Assembly (NCBI RefSeq): GCF_025362475.1 | Contig: NZ_JANYGH010000079.1 | Location: 62,001 to 126,000, forward strand | DNA: 64,000 nucleotides | Origin: Mucilaginibacter sp. | GTDB taxonomy: Bacteria > Bacteroidota > Bacteroidia > Sphingobacteriales > Sphingobacteriaceae | Direction of reading: 5' to 3' | Part shown: positions 16,368 through 23,884 of the stretch, in pieces | Layout of the letters: every line of letters begins with the position of its first letter | How positions within the stretch are numbered: the first letter of the stretch is position 1 | Translations under genes and position numbers: made by a program | Notes under the pieces: model-generated | Told to the model about the DNA's origin: nothing | What the model saw: only the letters and a program-made list of their open reading frames with translations | The model's database searches: none

Positions 16368-17614
16368 CTTACTTTTTTATTGTTTTGCTTACCCGCTTTC
16401 CATTTTGGCGAAAGCTTAAGTACCCGTACAGATTCCTTGTCTATATCCGGACTAACGCCTTTTACTACCTTGATATCTGATAACGAGCCATCTTCCTCAA
16501 CAATAAAGGAGCAGATATCTCTGCCCTGGATTTTCTTTTCCCGCGCGTCTTTTGGATACCTGATGTTTGTGCTTAAAAACTTCCCGAAAGCCTCAACGCC
16601 GCCCGGAAACTCGGGCAATTGCTCAACCTCTTTAAATACTTTGCTTTTCTTATTGGTTGTATCTGGCCTGTTGTTTTTTTCATTATCCGCAAATTGATCC
16701 TTGTTATCAGGAAGAATTACAGATAAATCAACCTTTGAAGCAGGAAGTACAAATAGCTCCTCTGCCTTGCTGTTAATAGCGGTAACAGTTTTACTATTGT
16801 TTATGGTTGCTGATGATAAAATAAGCATCAGTATAAATAGTGGCGCCGAAAGCCCATATTTAATGAGCGAGATTCGGTGTGATTTATTTTTTTGTAACAT
16901 AAAAATACGCTGTTTTAATAAACTGTGACTAAAAAATGGATTCACCAGCCGGTGGGCCGGCGCATTAAATGTTTGCGTCAATAGCAATAGTGCATAATCG
17001 GCTTTACTGGTGCCTGCCTGCACGGCCTGCCTATCGGCAATGTACTCATGGATGTGTTTAATGGCAAAGCGATACAGGTAAACTACCGGGTTAAACCAAT
17101 TGATGATCATCACCAGTTCGATAAGCAATACATCGGCCGAATGCCATTGCTGAGCGTGTACCTGTTCATGAGCTTCAATAACTGCATTATCAGCATTGCT
17201 GTCATTTAACTTTACCGTTTTAAAAAAAGAATAAGGAACATCTGCCTGGGGCCTGCTAATTACCTCTTTTAGTTTAAATAACTGCCAGGTAAGTTTTGCC
17301 GATAAAATCAATATTCCGCTTAAATACAATATGGCTAATATTTCGCCCATGCTAATATGCCTGTCGTCAATGGGCTTAAAGTGGTAATCCATTACCGGCA
17401 TACTATAAATGGTATATTTTACCTGTTGCGTAATAAAAAGGTTCTGCACCCAATCTGCCTGTATAACCGGTATAAAAAACGACAATAAGGCCGCAGTTAC
17501 CAGGTAAATGCGATTAAGCTGGAAAAAGGTTTCCTTACGCAGCAATAAAACGTAAAACACATAAAACAGTACCAGGTAAATATTTACCAGCAATAAATAT
17601 TGCCACCAATTCAT
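16346..17614 (-). CDS. M56 (BlaR1-like) metallopeptidase, truncated by frameshift
   Basis: The N-terminal 422 residues of a BlaR1/MecR1-like membrane peptidase. Hydrophobic helices lie near residues 4-25, 36-52, 90-108 and 250-268. The zinc site is HEQVH at 149-153 (HExxH), followed by the NWFNPVVYLYR helix. From about residue 330 a TonB C-terminal domain begins (EFPGGVEAFGKFLSTNIRYP) but ends early in RFNTPFR. The duplicated domain downstream continues VRVQYAIPISY instead, so one G was lost in the codon after KVR. Such proteins usually cleave or inactivate their BlaI partner, encoded three bases upstream. The frameshift may be real or a sequencing error. Confidence 0.85.
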   Translation of the reverse strand: MNWWQYLLLVNIYLVLFYVFYVLLLRKETFFQLNRIYLVTAALLSFFIPVIQADWVQNLFITQQVKYTIYSMPVMDYHFKPIDDRHISMGEILAILYLSGILILSAKLTWQLFKLKEVISRPQADVPYSFFKTVKLNDSNADNAVIEAHEQVHAQQWHSADVLLIELVMIINWFNPVVYLYRFAIKHIHEYIADRQAVQAGTSKADYALLLLTQTFNAPAHRLVNPFFSHSLLKQRIFMLQKNKSHRISLIKYGLSAPLFILMLILSSATINNSKTVTAINSKAEELFVLPASKVDLSVILPDNKDQFADNEKNNRPDTTNKKSKVFKEVEQLPEFPGGVEAFGKFLSTNIRYPKDAREKKIQGRDICSFIVEEDGSLSDIKVVKGVSPDIDKESVRVLKLSPKWKAGKQNNKKVRFNTPFR

Positions 17615-17616
17615 AA

Positions 17617-17988
17617 CTACTTGTCTTTAAGTTTCTCAATCAGTTTCATGATCTCATCAGCCTCTTTCAGGTCGATCTTTTCCTTTTTCACAAAAAACGA
17701 AAGCATACGATTAACCGAATTATCAAAATAGCCACTCAATAGTTTATCTGAAGCAAAATCCTGGTATTGATCTTTACTTACTATAGGATGGTACTGATGG
17801 CTTTTCCCAAATGCAGTGTGGCCAACAAACCCTTTTGTTTCCAATATCCTGATAATTGTTGATACCGTATTATAGGCCGGCTTTGGCTCAGGTAGCAGAT
17901 CGATCACATCTTTTACATAGGCTTTTTCCAGTTGCCATAATACGTGCATAATTTGTTCTTCGGCGCGGGTTAACTCTTTAATTTCCAT
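17617..17988 (-). CDS. BlaI/MecI/CopY-type transcriptional repressor
   Basis: A 123-residue winged-helix repressor of the BlaI/MecI family. The N-terminal DNA-binding part reads LTRAEEQIMHVLWQLEKAYVKDVIDLL and PAYNTVSTIIRILETKGFVG, followed by a helical dimerisation tail. The length is normal. It is encoded two bases before the M56 peptidase, the usual operon in which the membrane peptidase relieves repression. The palindrome upstream (18081-18096) is a plausible operator for autoregulation. What signal the pair senses is unknown, and no beta-lactamase is adjacent. Confidence 0.92.
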   Translation of the reverse strand: MEIKELTRAEEQIMHVLWQLEKAYVKDVIDLLPEPKPAYNTVSTIIRILETKGFVGHTAFGKSHQYHPIVSKDQYQDFASDKLLSGYFDNSVNRMLSFFVKKEKIDLKEADEIMKLIEKLKDK

Positions 17989-18080
17989 GTGCTTTTTGTA
18001 AAAATTGTTGATGTTTATTTAAAATCACATCAACCGTTCCAATTGGTTAATCTAAGGTAAATACTATAAATTAAATTAAC

Positions 18081-18096
18081 AACTAAAAGTTTAGTT
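18081..18096. promoter_or_regulatory. Candidate BlaI operator palindrome
   Basis: AACTAAAAGTTTAGTT has two exact 7-base arms with a 2-base centre, and a half-related TAAACTTTT follows at 18107-18115. It lies in the divergent region between blaI-like and beta-CASP genes, 93 bases from the repressor start. Repressor binding is inferred from position. Confidence 0.5.
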
Positions 18097-18155
18097 TTAT
18101 TAAAATTAAACTTTTAATGCCCATATTCGTTCAGCTATTTCATACCAAATTATAA

Positions 18156-19559
18156 ATGAATATAACCTTTCATGGCGCTGCCCGTACCGTTACCGGCAGC
18201 AAGCATCTCATCAAATTAAATGATGGCACCGGTATATTATTGGATTGTGGCATGTTCCAGGGCATGGGCGAGCAATCTGAAGATTGGAACGAGCATTTTG
18301 GATTTAACCCCAAAAAAGTTGACCACATGGTGCTATCCCACGCGCATATTGACCACTGCGGATTAATACCCCGTTTGGTTGCCGAGGGATACAATGGCCC
18401 TATTTATAGCACATCGGCCACTATGGATCTTACGCGAATCCTGCTCCTGGATTCGGCACATATCCAAATGCAGGATGCCACCTATATGAACAAGCGCCTC
18501 GCCCGTAAAGGCCAGCCATTAATAGAGCCGCTTTATACCGATGAGCAGGCGATGGAGGCACTTCGGTTATTTAAAATTGTTGAATATAATGAGGAGTTTG
18601 ACATTACGCCACAGGTTAAGCTAAAGTTTACAGATGCGGGCCACATATTGGGCAGCGCGGCAGTGCATTTATCAATAATGGAAGATGGAAAACCTACCCA
18701 TATTACATTTAGTGGTGATGTTGGGCGATATGATGATATGTTGTTAAATGATCCACAGGTATTTGATCAATCAGATTACATTTTACTGGAATCAACCTAC
18801 GGCGATTCATTGCATAAAGATATCGGCCCTATTGAGGATGCCTTATTAGAGATTATTAAAGAAACCTGCGAGGTTAAACGGGGCAAAGTAATCATTCCCG
18901 CATTTAGCGTAGGGCGTACGCAGGAAATATTGTATGCCTTAAATGCCCTGGAGTTAAGAGGGGTATTGCCGGATCTGCCTTATTTTGTAGATAGCCCATT
19001 ATCAAAAAAAGCTACTGAGGTGATTATGAACCATCCCGAGGTTTATAATAAGGCGGTGAAAGAAGTGCTAAAAACCGACCCCAATCCATTTGGCTTTAAA
19101 GGACTCCGGTTTATTGAATCAGCCGAGGAGTCTATTGCCTTAAATGATGACCTGCGTCCAAGTGTTATTATTTCCTCATCGGGTATGGCCGAAGCCGGAC
19201 GCGTAAAACACCATATTAAACAAAACATCGGTAATAATAAAAATACCATTTTAATGGTTGGTTACTGTGAACCTAACTCATTAGGCGGCCATTTGCTTGC
19301 CGGGGATAAGGAAGTGCATATTTATGGCGACCTGTATACCGTTAATGCCGAAGTAAAGTCGATCAGATCAATGAGCGCCCACGGCGACTATGAGGATCTG
19401 CTTCATTTTTTAGCTTCCCAGGACCCGGAAAAAGTAAAGGGCATTTTTCTTGTTCACGGCGAATACGAGGTTCAACAACATTTTGCCCAAAAGCTAAAAG
19501 AGAAAGGCTTTAAACATATCGAGATTCCTTATCAGCATCAGCGGATAGAATTGCAATAA
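18156..19559 (+). CDS. MBL-fold beta-CASP RNA-processing nuclease-like protein
   Basis: A 467-residue metallo-beta-lactamase protein of the CPSF/YSH1-like beta-CASP group. It opens TFHGAARTVTGSKHLI, carries the zinc motif HAHIDHCG (HxHxDH) near residue 60, and has the later metal ligands GHILGSAAVHL and SGDVGRYDD. The beta-CASP cap includes IIPAFSVGRTQEILYAL, and the RMMBL end reads MSAHGDYEDLL. Family members are RNA endo- or exonucleases acting in the cytoplasm. It is divergent from the BlaI gene and precedes the RES-Xre module, with no evident functional link to either. Confidence 0.9.
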   Translation: MNITFHGAARTVTGSKHLIKLNDGTGILLDCGMFQGMGEQSEDWNEHFGFNPKKVDHMVLSHAHIDHCGLIPRLVAEGYNGPIYSTSATMDLTRILLLDSAHIQMQDATYMNKRLARKGQPLIEPLYTDEQAMEALRLFKIVEYNEEFDITPQVKLKFTDAGHILGSAAVHLSIMEDGKPTHITFSGDVGRYDDMLLNDPQVFDQSDYILLESTYGDSLHKDIGPIEDALLEIIKETCEVKRGKVIIPAFSVGRTQEILYALNALELRGVLPDLPYFVDSPLSKKATEVIMNHPEVYNKAVKEVLKTDPNPFGFKGLRFIESAEESIALNDDLRPSVIISSSGMAEAGRVKHHIKQNIGNNKNTILMVGYCEPNSLGGHLLAGDKEVHIYGDLYTVNAEVKSIRSMSAHGDYEDLLHFLASQDPEKVKGIFLVHGEYEVQQHFAQKLKEKGFKHIEIPYQHQRIELQ

Positions 19560-19562
19560 GTG

Positions 19563-19601
19563 GAAAAATTTCTTTTTTTAATAGAAAAATTTCTAAATTT
19601 G
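19563..19601 (+). promoter_or_regulatory. Paired operators over the RES-Xre promoter
   Basis: GAAAAATTTCT occurs twice, at 19563-19573 and 19584-19594, exactly 21 bases apart (two helical turns). Each copy contains the palindrome GAAA-AA-TTTC. The second abuts TAAATTTG (19594-19601), a good -7 box 18 bases before the antitoxin ATG. This is the arrangement expected of a self-repressing toxin-antitoxin operon. Confidence 0.6.
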
Positions 19602-19619
19602 TTATAAGAGATAAATATC

Positions 19620-20111
19620 ATGGAAAACGATAAAAATCCATCAGCAAAACAAAAAAAGCCCAAGTCCTATCATACACATGCGGCTGTTAGTTATGTTTCT
19701 GATTTTGAGGTGGGGTATAATATCCGGCCAAAATATACTGATGCCATCAGTTTATTAAACAGTTCAAAAAAAGGGCTGGATGCAAAAACGGCTCTCGATT
19801 TTTTATCACTATCTGGTTTTACCCAGGATGAGTTCCAGGAAACATTTAAAACCACGGTTAAAACTATTCAAAACCATGTTAACCGCGATTTAAAACTGGA
19901 TGCTGCCTTAAGCGAAAAACTCCTCAAATCCTTTGCATTATTTGATACCGGTATAGAAATATTCGGATCGGGCCAGGCATTTCATCAGTGGCTTAATACA
20001 CCTGCTTATGGCCTTGGCAACAGGCTACCTTTTGATATCATGGATACCATAACCGGCATTCAGCTCATCGAAGAAGAACTGATTCGCATACAATTTGGCG
20101 ATCTGGCTTAA
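19620..20111 (+). CDS. Xre/MbcA/ParS-type antitoxin of a RES-Xre module
   Basis: A 163-residue antitoxin of the Xre/MbcA/ParS group. The helical N-terminal half resembles the Xre-like DNA-binding domain (GLDAKTALDFLSLSGFTQDEF and on). The C-terminal half is the toxin-binding DUF2384 region, with FGSGQAFHQWLNTPAYGLGN and a PFDIMDTITGIQLIEEEL ending. It lies three bases upstream of a RES-domain toxin, the canonical order. It should block the toxin active site and repress its own promoter, where two matching palindromes are present. Confidence 0.9.
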   Translation: MENDKNPSAKQKKPKSYHTHAAVSYVSDFEVGYNIRPKYTDAISLLNSSKKGLDAKTALDFLSLSGFTQDEFQETFKTTVKTIQNHVNRDLKLDAALSEKLLKSFALFDTGIEIFGSGQAFHQWLNTPAYGLGNRLPFDIMDTITGIQLIEEELIRIQFGDLA

Positions 20112-20114
20112 AAG

Positions 20115-20564
20115 ATGTTGGTATACCGTATTGCGCTTGCCAAATATTCAGGTAAACTGATGGCCTCGGGCAGGGCAGCCCGTTGGAACCCTAATGATAT
20201 GGAGATGATATATACAGCATCGTCACGATCATTAGCCTGCCTTGAAAACGTTGTTCACCGCAACCAGATAGGCTTAACCATGGCCTTTAATGTCACGACC
20301 ATTAAGATCCCTGATAATATCAATATAAGTAACATCAAGATCACCGACTTGCCTCCCGATTGGCGAGACTTTAACCAAATGCCTTTGACCCAAAGCATTG
20401 GCGAAAAATGGATCATAGAAAAAAAATCGGCTATTTTAGCTGTACCCTCCTCCATTATCGACGAAGAAATAAACTACCTCCTTAATCCCGGACATGATGA
20501 TTTCAAAAAAATAAAGCTGGTTACAACAATGCCCTTCGCATTTGATCAAAGAATAAAACAATAA
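20115..20564 (+). CDS. RES-domain toxin
   Basis: A 149-residue RES toxin. Conserved features are the opening YRIALAKYSG, the ASGRAARWNP loop containing the catalytic arginine region, the YTASSRSLACLE helix and the late AVPSSIIDEEINYLLNP segment. Characterised RES toxins degrade or phosphorolyse NAD+, arresting growth. The length is normal for the family and no truncation is seen, so the toxin is probably intact. It is directly downstream of its Xre antitoxin and ends in its own terminator. Confidence 0.9.
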   Translation: MLVYRIALAKYSGKLMASGRAARWNPNDMEMIYTASSRSLACLENVVHRNQIGLTMAFNVTTIKIPDNINISNIKITDLPPDWRDFNQMPLTQSIGEKWIIEKKSAILAVPSSIIDEEINYLLNPGHDDFKKIKLVTTMPFAFDQRIKQ

Positions 20565-20597
20565 AAAAAGCGATGGATTAACTGCATCGCTTTTTTT
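20563..20597 (+). terminator. Terminator of the RES-Xre operon
   Basis: AAAAAAAGCGATG and CATCGCTTTTTTT arms with a nine-base loop overlap the toxin stop codon. The T tract on both strands suits a bidirectional terminator facing the minus-strand M28 gene. Confidence 0.9.
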
Positions 20598-20622
20598 AAG
20601 TGAGTAATGCCAGCGGCATTCC

Positions 20623-22191
20623 TTAAAACGCCCTTACCGGTTGTGGCTTAGGCAAAGCCTTACGTGGTATCATCTCTGCACGTTGCGAAGTATTATATAC
20701 AAACGATGCAATAATGGTGGCTGCTTGTTTTAAATCATCCTCAATTAACCTGTCATAAGTATCCTGGTTACTGTGGTGGGTACGTGAACCGTAATCAATG
20801 GCATCCTGGATAAACTGGAAGCCCGGAATACCAACCGCATCAAACGACTGGTGATCTGTACCGCCGGTGTTGCTGACGGTTACTGTTGCAGCGCCGAGGT
20901 CTTTAAACGGCTCAAGCCAGCTTTTAAATATTGGCCCGGCTGCCGAGTCGCCTTGTAAATAGATACCCCTTATTTTACCTGTACCATTATCAAGGTTATA
21001 GTATGCCGAAAGTTTGGCTTGCTCCGGCTTCAGTTCCATCGTTTTAGGATCGCCGAAATGGTTCAGCACATAACCGCGTGAGCCAAACAAACCTTGTTCT
21101 TCAGAGCTCCAAAGTGCTATCCTGATAGTACGTTTTGGTTTAAAACCAATGGTTTTCAATATACGCATAGCCTCCAGCATTACCGCGCTGCCGGCAGCGT
21201 TATCAGTAGCACCTGTTGCTGCATGCCATGAATCAAGATGGCCGCCAAGCATAACTACCTGGTCTTTTAATTTTTTATCGGTACCCGGTATTTCACCAAC
21301 TACGTCATAACCCTGCATATCATCGGTAAAAAACTGCGTTTTAATATCAGCTTCCAATTGTACCGGCTTACCAGCGTTTACCAGGCGTAAAATACGCTGG
21401 TAATCTTCACTGCTGGTTTCCAGCTCTGGCGCTACGGCTTTAGCGGTATCGGCATATGAAGCGCCATTGGTTGTAAATACGGTACCATCTGTTCCGCGCG
21501 CCTGAGTCAGCACCAAAGCAACTTTTTCTTCCTTTAAAAATGTACCCAATGATGCTCTGAAGGCGCGTAATTTACGCATTGCAGCAAACTGAGCTGAGTT
21601 TGGATCAACCGCAGTGCGCGGGCGGGCGGGGGCCATTGTCGCCTTTTCCATAGTAGCCAGTTCCTCATCGGTATAACGGGCAGCATCAGATTTGAAGGTA
21701 CGCTCGGTAAGTGGTTTGGTATCAAATATTACAATTTTGCCTTGCAGCTTACCTTTATACTGGTCAAGCTGGGCAGCCGAATCTGCTTTTATAACCATTA
21801 CATCGCCTTTGATCAATCCGCCGGTGCCAGGTGTCCATGCTTTAGGGATAGCTATAATAGCGTGATAGTAAGGAACAGTGATGGCTGCATAGTTTTTTTG
21901 AACTTCCCAGCCTTTGCCAAACTTGCCCCATGGTTCTAATTTAGCGTTTGCCATTCCCCACGTTTTCAATTGTTCAACGGCCCAGTTCTGTGCACGTTTT
22001 AATCCGGGAGAATTAGCCAACCGGGGACCAGATACATCGGTTAGGTAAAAAGCGGTTTCCATCACTTTGGAGTGATTTAAACCCTCTTCCCTGATTTTTT
22101 GGACCATTGCCGGGTCAACTGTTTCCTGTGCAAACAGCTGAGCACCTATGCCTGCAGACAGCAGGCACGAAAAAAGTAATTTTAGTTTCAT
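20623..22191 (-). CDS. Secreted M28 family zinc aminopeptidase
   Basis: A 522-residue exported metallopeptidase of family M28 (carboxypeptidase Q/aminopeptidase-like). It has a signal peptide (LLFSCLLSAGIGAQLFAQ), a protease-associated insert in the middle, and the dinuclear zinc site. The ligands and catalytic residues are visible in LGGHLDSWHAATGATDNAAG, the SSEEQGLFGSRGY glutamates, the aspartate in YNLDNGTG and the terminal HHSNQDTYDRL. Its role is periplasmic or extracellular peptide breakdown. It is alone on its strand. Confidence 0.93.
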   Translation of the reverse strand: MKLKLLFSCLLSAGIGAQLFAQETVDPAMVQKIREEGLNHSKVMETAFYLTDVSGPRLANSPGLKRAQNWAVEQLKTWGMANAKLEPWGKFGKGWEVQKNYAAITVPYYHAIIAIPKAWTPGTGGLIKGDVMVIKADSAAQLDQYKGKLQGKIVIFDTKPLTERTFKSDAARYTDEELATMEKATMAPARPRTAVDPNSAQFAAMRKLRAFRASLGTFLKEEKVALVLTQARGTDGTVFTTNGASYADTAKAVAPELETSSEDYQRILRLVNAGKPVQLEADIKTQFFTDDMQGYDVVGEIPGTDKKLKDQVVMLGGHLDSWHAATGATDNAAGSAVMLEAMRILKTIGFKPKRTIRIALWSSEEQGLFGSRGYVLNHFGDPKTMELKPEQAKLSAYYNLDNGTGKIRGIYLQGDSAAGPIFKSWLEPFKDLGAATVTVSNTGGTDHQSFDAVGIPGFQFIQDAIDYGSRTHHSNQDTYDRLIEDDLKQAATIIASFVYNTSQRAEMIPRKALPKPQPVRAF

Positions 22192-22308
22192 AGTTAATTA
22201 AATAATGAGATCAGTCAGTAAACAAACCTATTTATTAATCAGCATAAAACCATAACTGTGGCTTAACAAATTTGTTACATGTAAAAGTTTTTGCGGTATA
22301 TTTGAACT

Positions 22309-22515
22309 ATGAGCGATTTTAGATTAGACCGGACTGCTTTTAAAGCCCAGACAGCTAAAGAAGCCGCCGACCAAACAGCGTATTATAAACAGCTTACCTG
22401 GCAGGAAAGACTACGCATAGCAAACTACCTCAATAGTGTTGCTTATAATTACCCGGAGAATAATCCTCCAAGAATGGACAAAACCGTGTTCAGTATCAGG
22501 ACGATAGAAAAATAG
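22309..22515 (+). CDS. Small protein partnered with a nucleotidyltransferase
   Basis: A 68-residue polar protein with no membrane segment and no domain I recognise. It is rich in charged and aromatic residues (FRLDRTAFKAQTAKEAADQT) and contains the helical WQERLRIANYLNSVAYNY. Its stop touches the ATG of the nucleotidyltransferase gene, so the two are surely co-transcribed. Paired small ORF and nucleotidyltransferase genes occur in Bacteroidota, and toxin-antitoxin-like roles have been suggested for related minimal nucleotidyltransferase pairs. That role is only a possibility here. Confidence 0.7.
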   Translation: MSDFRLDRTAFKAQTAKEAADQTAYYKQLTWQERLRIANYLNSVAYNYPENNPPRMDKTVFSIRTIEK

Positions 22516-22975
22516 ATGGGTAATATTTTCAATCAGGATTTCAGAGATTTTATTGACCAACTTAATAAGAATGACGTTAAGTATGTGCTGATTGGTGGGT
22601 ATTCTGTCATTTTGCACGGGCACCCGCGAACTACCGGTGACATGGATATTTTGGTTGCAAAAACAGTTGACAATTATAGAAAGCTAAGAACCGCATTTTT
22701 GCATTTCGGTATGCGCGTTTTTGATATGACGGAGGAGAAATTTTTAAATGAAAATATAGAGGTTTTTACATTTGGCAGACCTCCGGCGTCTATTGATGTA
22801 ATGACATCTGCACTGGGGGGTTGACTTTGATTCTTGTTATAATAGCGCTATCTATTTTGAAGAAGATGGTTTACTTGTCAGAACTATTCATTTGAATGAC
22901 CTTATTAATGCTAAAAAGGCATCGGGCAGATATAAAGACCTTGACGATTTAGATAACTTAACCAAAAACCTTTAA
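22516..22975 (+). pseudogene. Nucleotidyltransferase gene with a frameshift in a G6 run
   Basis: The first 102 codons encode a minimal nucleotidyltransferase: VKYVLIGGYSVILHGHPRTT followed by GDMDILV, the GG/DxD catalytic signature. Translation then ends at TGA just after the G6 run at 22815-22820. Removing one G restores an open frame (VDFDSCYNSAIYFEEDGLLV and onward to ASGRYKDLDDLDNLTKNL) ending at 22975, giving about 152 residues, a normal length. The ASGRxKDxxDLxxL tail is typical of the family. Either the gene is broken, the G run is phase-variable, or the base count is a sequencing error. Confidence 0.8.
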
Positions 22976-23086
22976 TTAAGCATTCCACCCACAAAAAGCA
23001 TACGGTTTTATACTAACAACATGTCCTGGAAAACGCTACAATTCAGCATCCAGAATAACAATGGCAACAGATATATCGAGCTGAAA

Positions 23087-23779
23087 TTAATTAATTAGCA
23101 ATTTATACCCCCGGCCATGCACGTTAATGATCTCCACATTAGGATCATCCTTTAAGTACTTACGGATCTTGCTTAGGAATACATCCATGCTGCGGCCATT
23201 AAAGTAATTATCATCATGCCAGATGTTGAGCAGGGCTTCTTCGCGGGTAAGCACCTCGTTTTTACGCATACACAGCAGGCGAAGCAGTTCGGCTTCTTTG
23301 GTTGATAATTTTTGATTTGACTCGCCTATGGTGATGATCTGTGAGGTATAGTCAAATGAATAGCGGCCTATTTTGAAGCTGGTTTGTTTTTCTTCTTCAG
23401 ATTTTTCGGTTCCGCTGGTGCGTTTAAGCAGGGCGTTTATACGCAGCAACAGCTCCTCAATACGGAACGGTTTGGTTATGTAATCATCGCCGCCAAGGTT
23501 AAATGCCTGTGTTTTATCTTCTATCATACTTTTTGCAGTAGCAAAAATGATAGGCACATTAGGATTTATCTTCCTGATATCCTTACCTAATGTAAAGCCG
23601 TCCTTTTTGGGCATCATTACATCAAGTATCAGCAAATCATAAACCTGCTTGGTAAAGGCCCGTAAGCCTTCTTCCCCGTCCTTGCACAAAACAACATCGA
23701 ACTTACCTTTTAGCTGCAGGTAATCCTGTAACAGCAAACCCAAATTGGCATCATCTTCAACCAGTAGTATTTTCTTCAT
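23087..23779 (-). CDS. OmpR-family response regulator, RprY-like
   Basis: A 230-residue response regulator. The receiver domain has acidic residues in LVEDD, the phosphoacceptor Asp53 in LLILDVMMPKKDG and lysine in DYITKPF. The winged-helix DNA-binding domain occupies about residues 130-230 and shows KLSTKEAELLRLLCMRKNEV and NVHGRGYKLLI. It lies about 105 bases downstream of its sensor kinase on the same strand. By resemblance this is the RprX/RprY type common in Bacteroidota, where RprY controls metabolic and stress genes. Targets here are unknown. Confidence 0.93.
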   Translation of the reverse strand: MKKILLVEDDANLGLLLQDYLQLKGKFDVVLCKDGEEGLRAFTKQVYDLLILDVMMPKKDGFTLGKDIRKINPNVPIIFATAKSMIEDKTQAFNLGGDDYITKPFRIEELLLRINALLKRTSGTEKSEEEKQTSFKIGRYSFDYTSQIITIGESNQKLSTKEAELLRLLCMRKNEVLTREEALLNIWHDDNYFNGRSMDVFLSKIRKYLKDDPNVEIINVHGRGYKLLIN

Positions 23780-23884
23780 GTTTTTTTGTCCTGAACTCCG
23801 GCAGATCCGAAAACCGGGAAGCTTATATATCGTTATTACTTACTTATGTACGACTCTATTTTTAGTCTTTTTGAATCGAACCCT

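Noticed and set aside
23021-23098. 25-codon ORF after the nucleotidyltransferase
   Set aside because: It overlaps the 3' end of the response regulator and is very short, with no other support.
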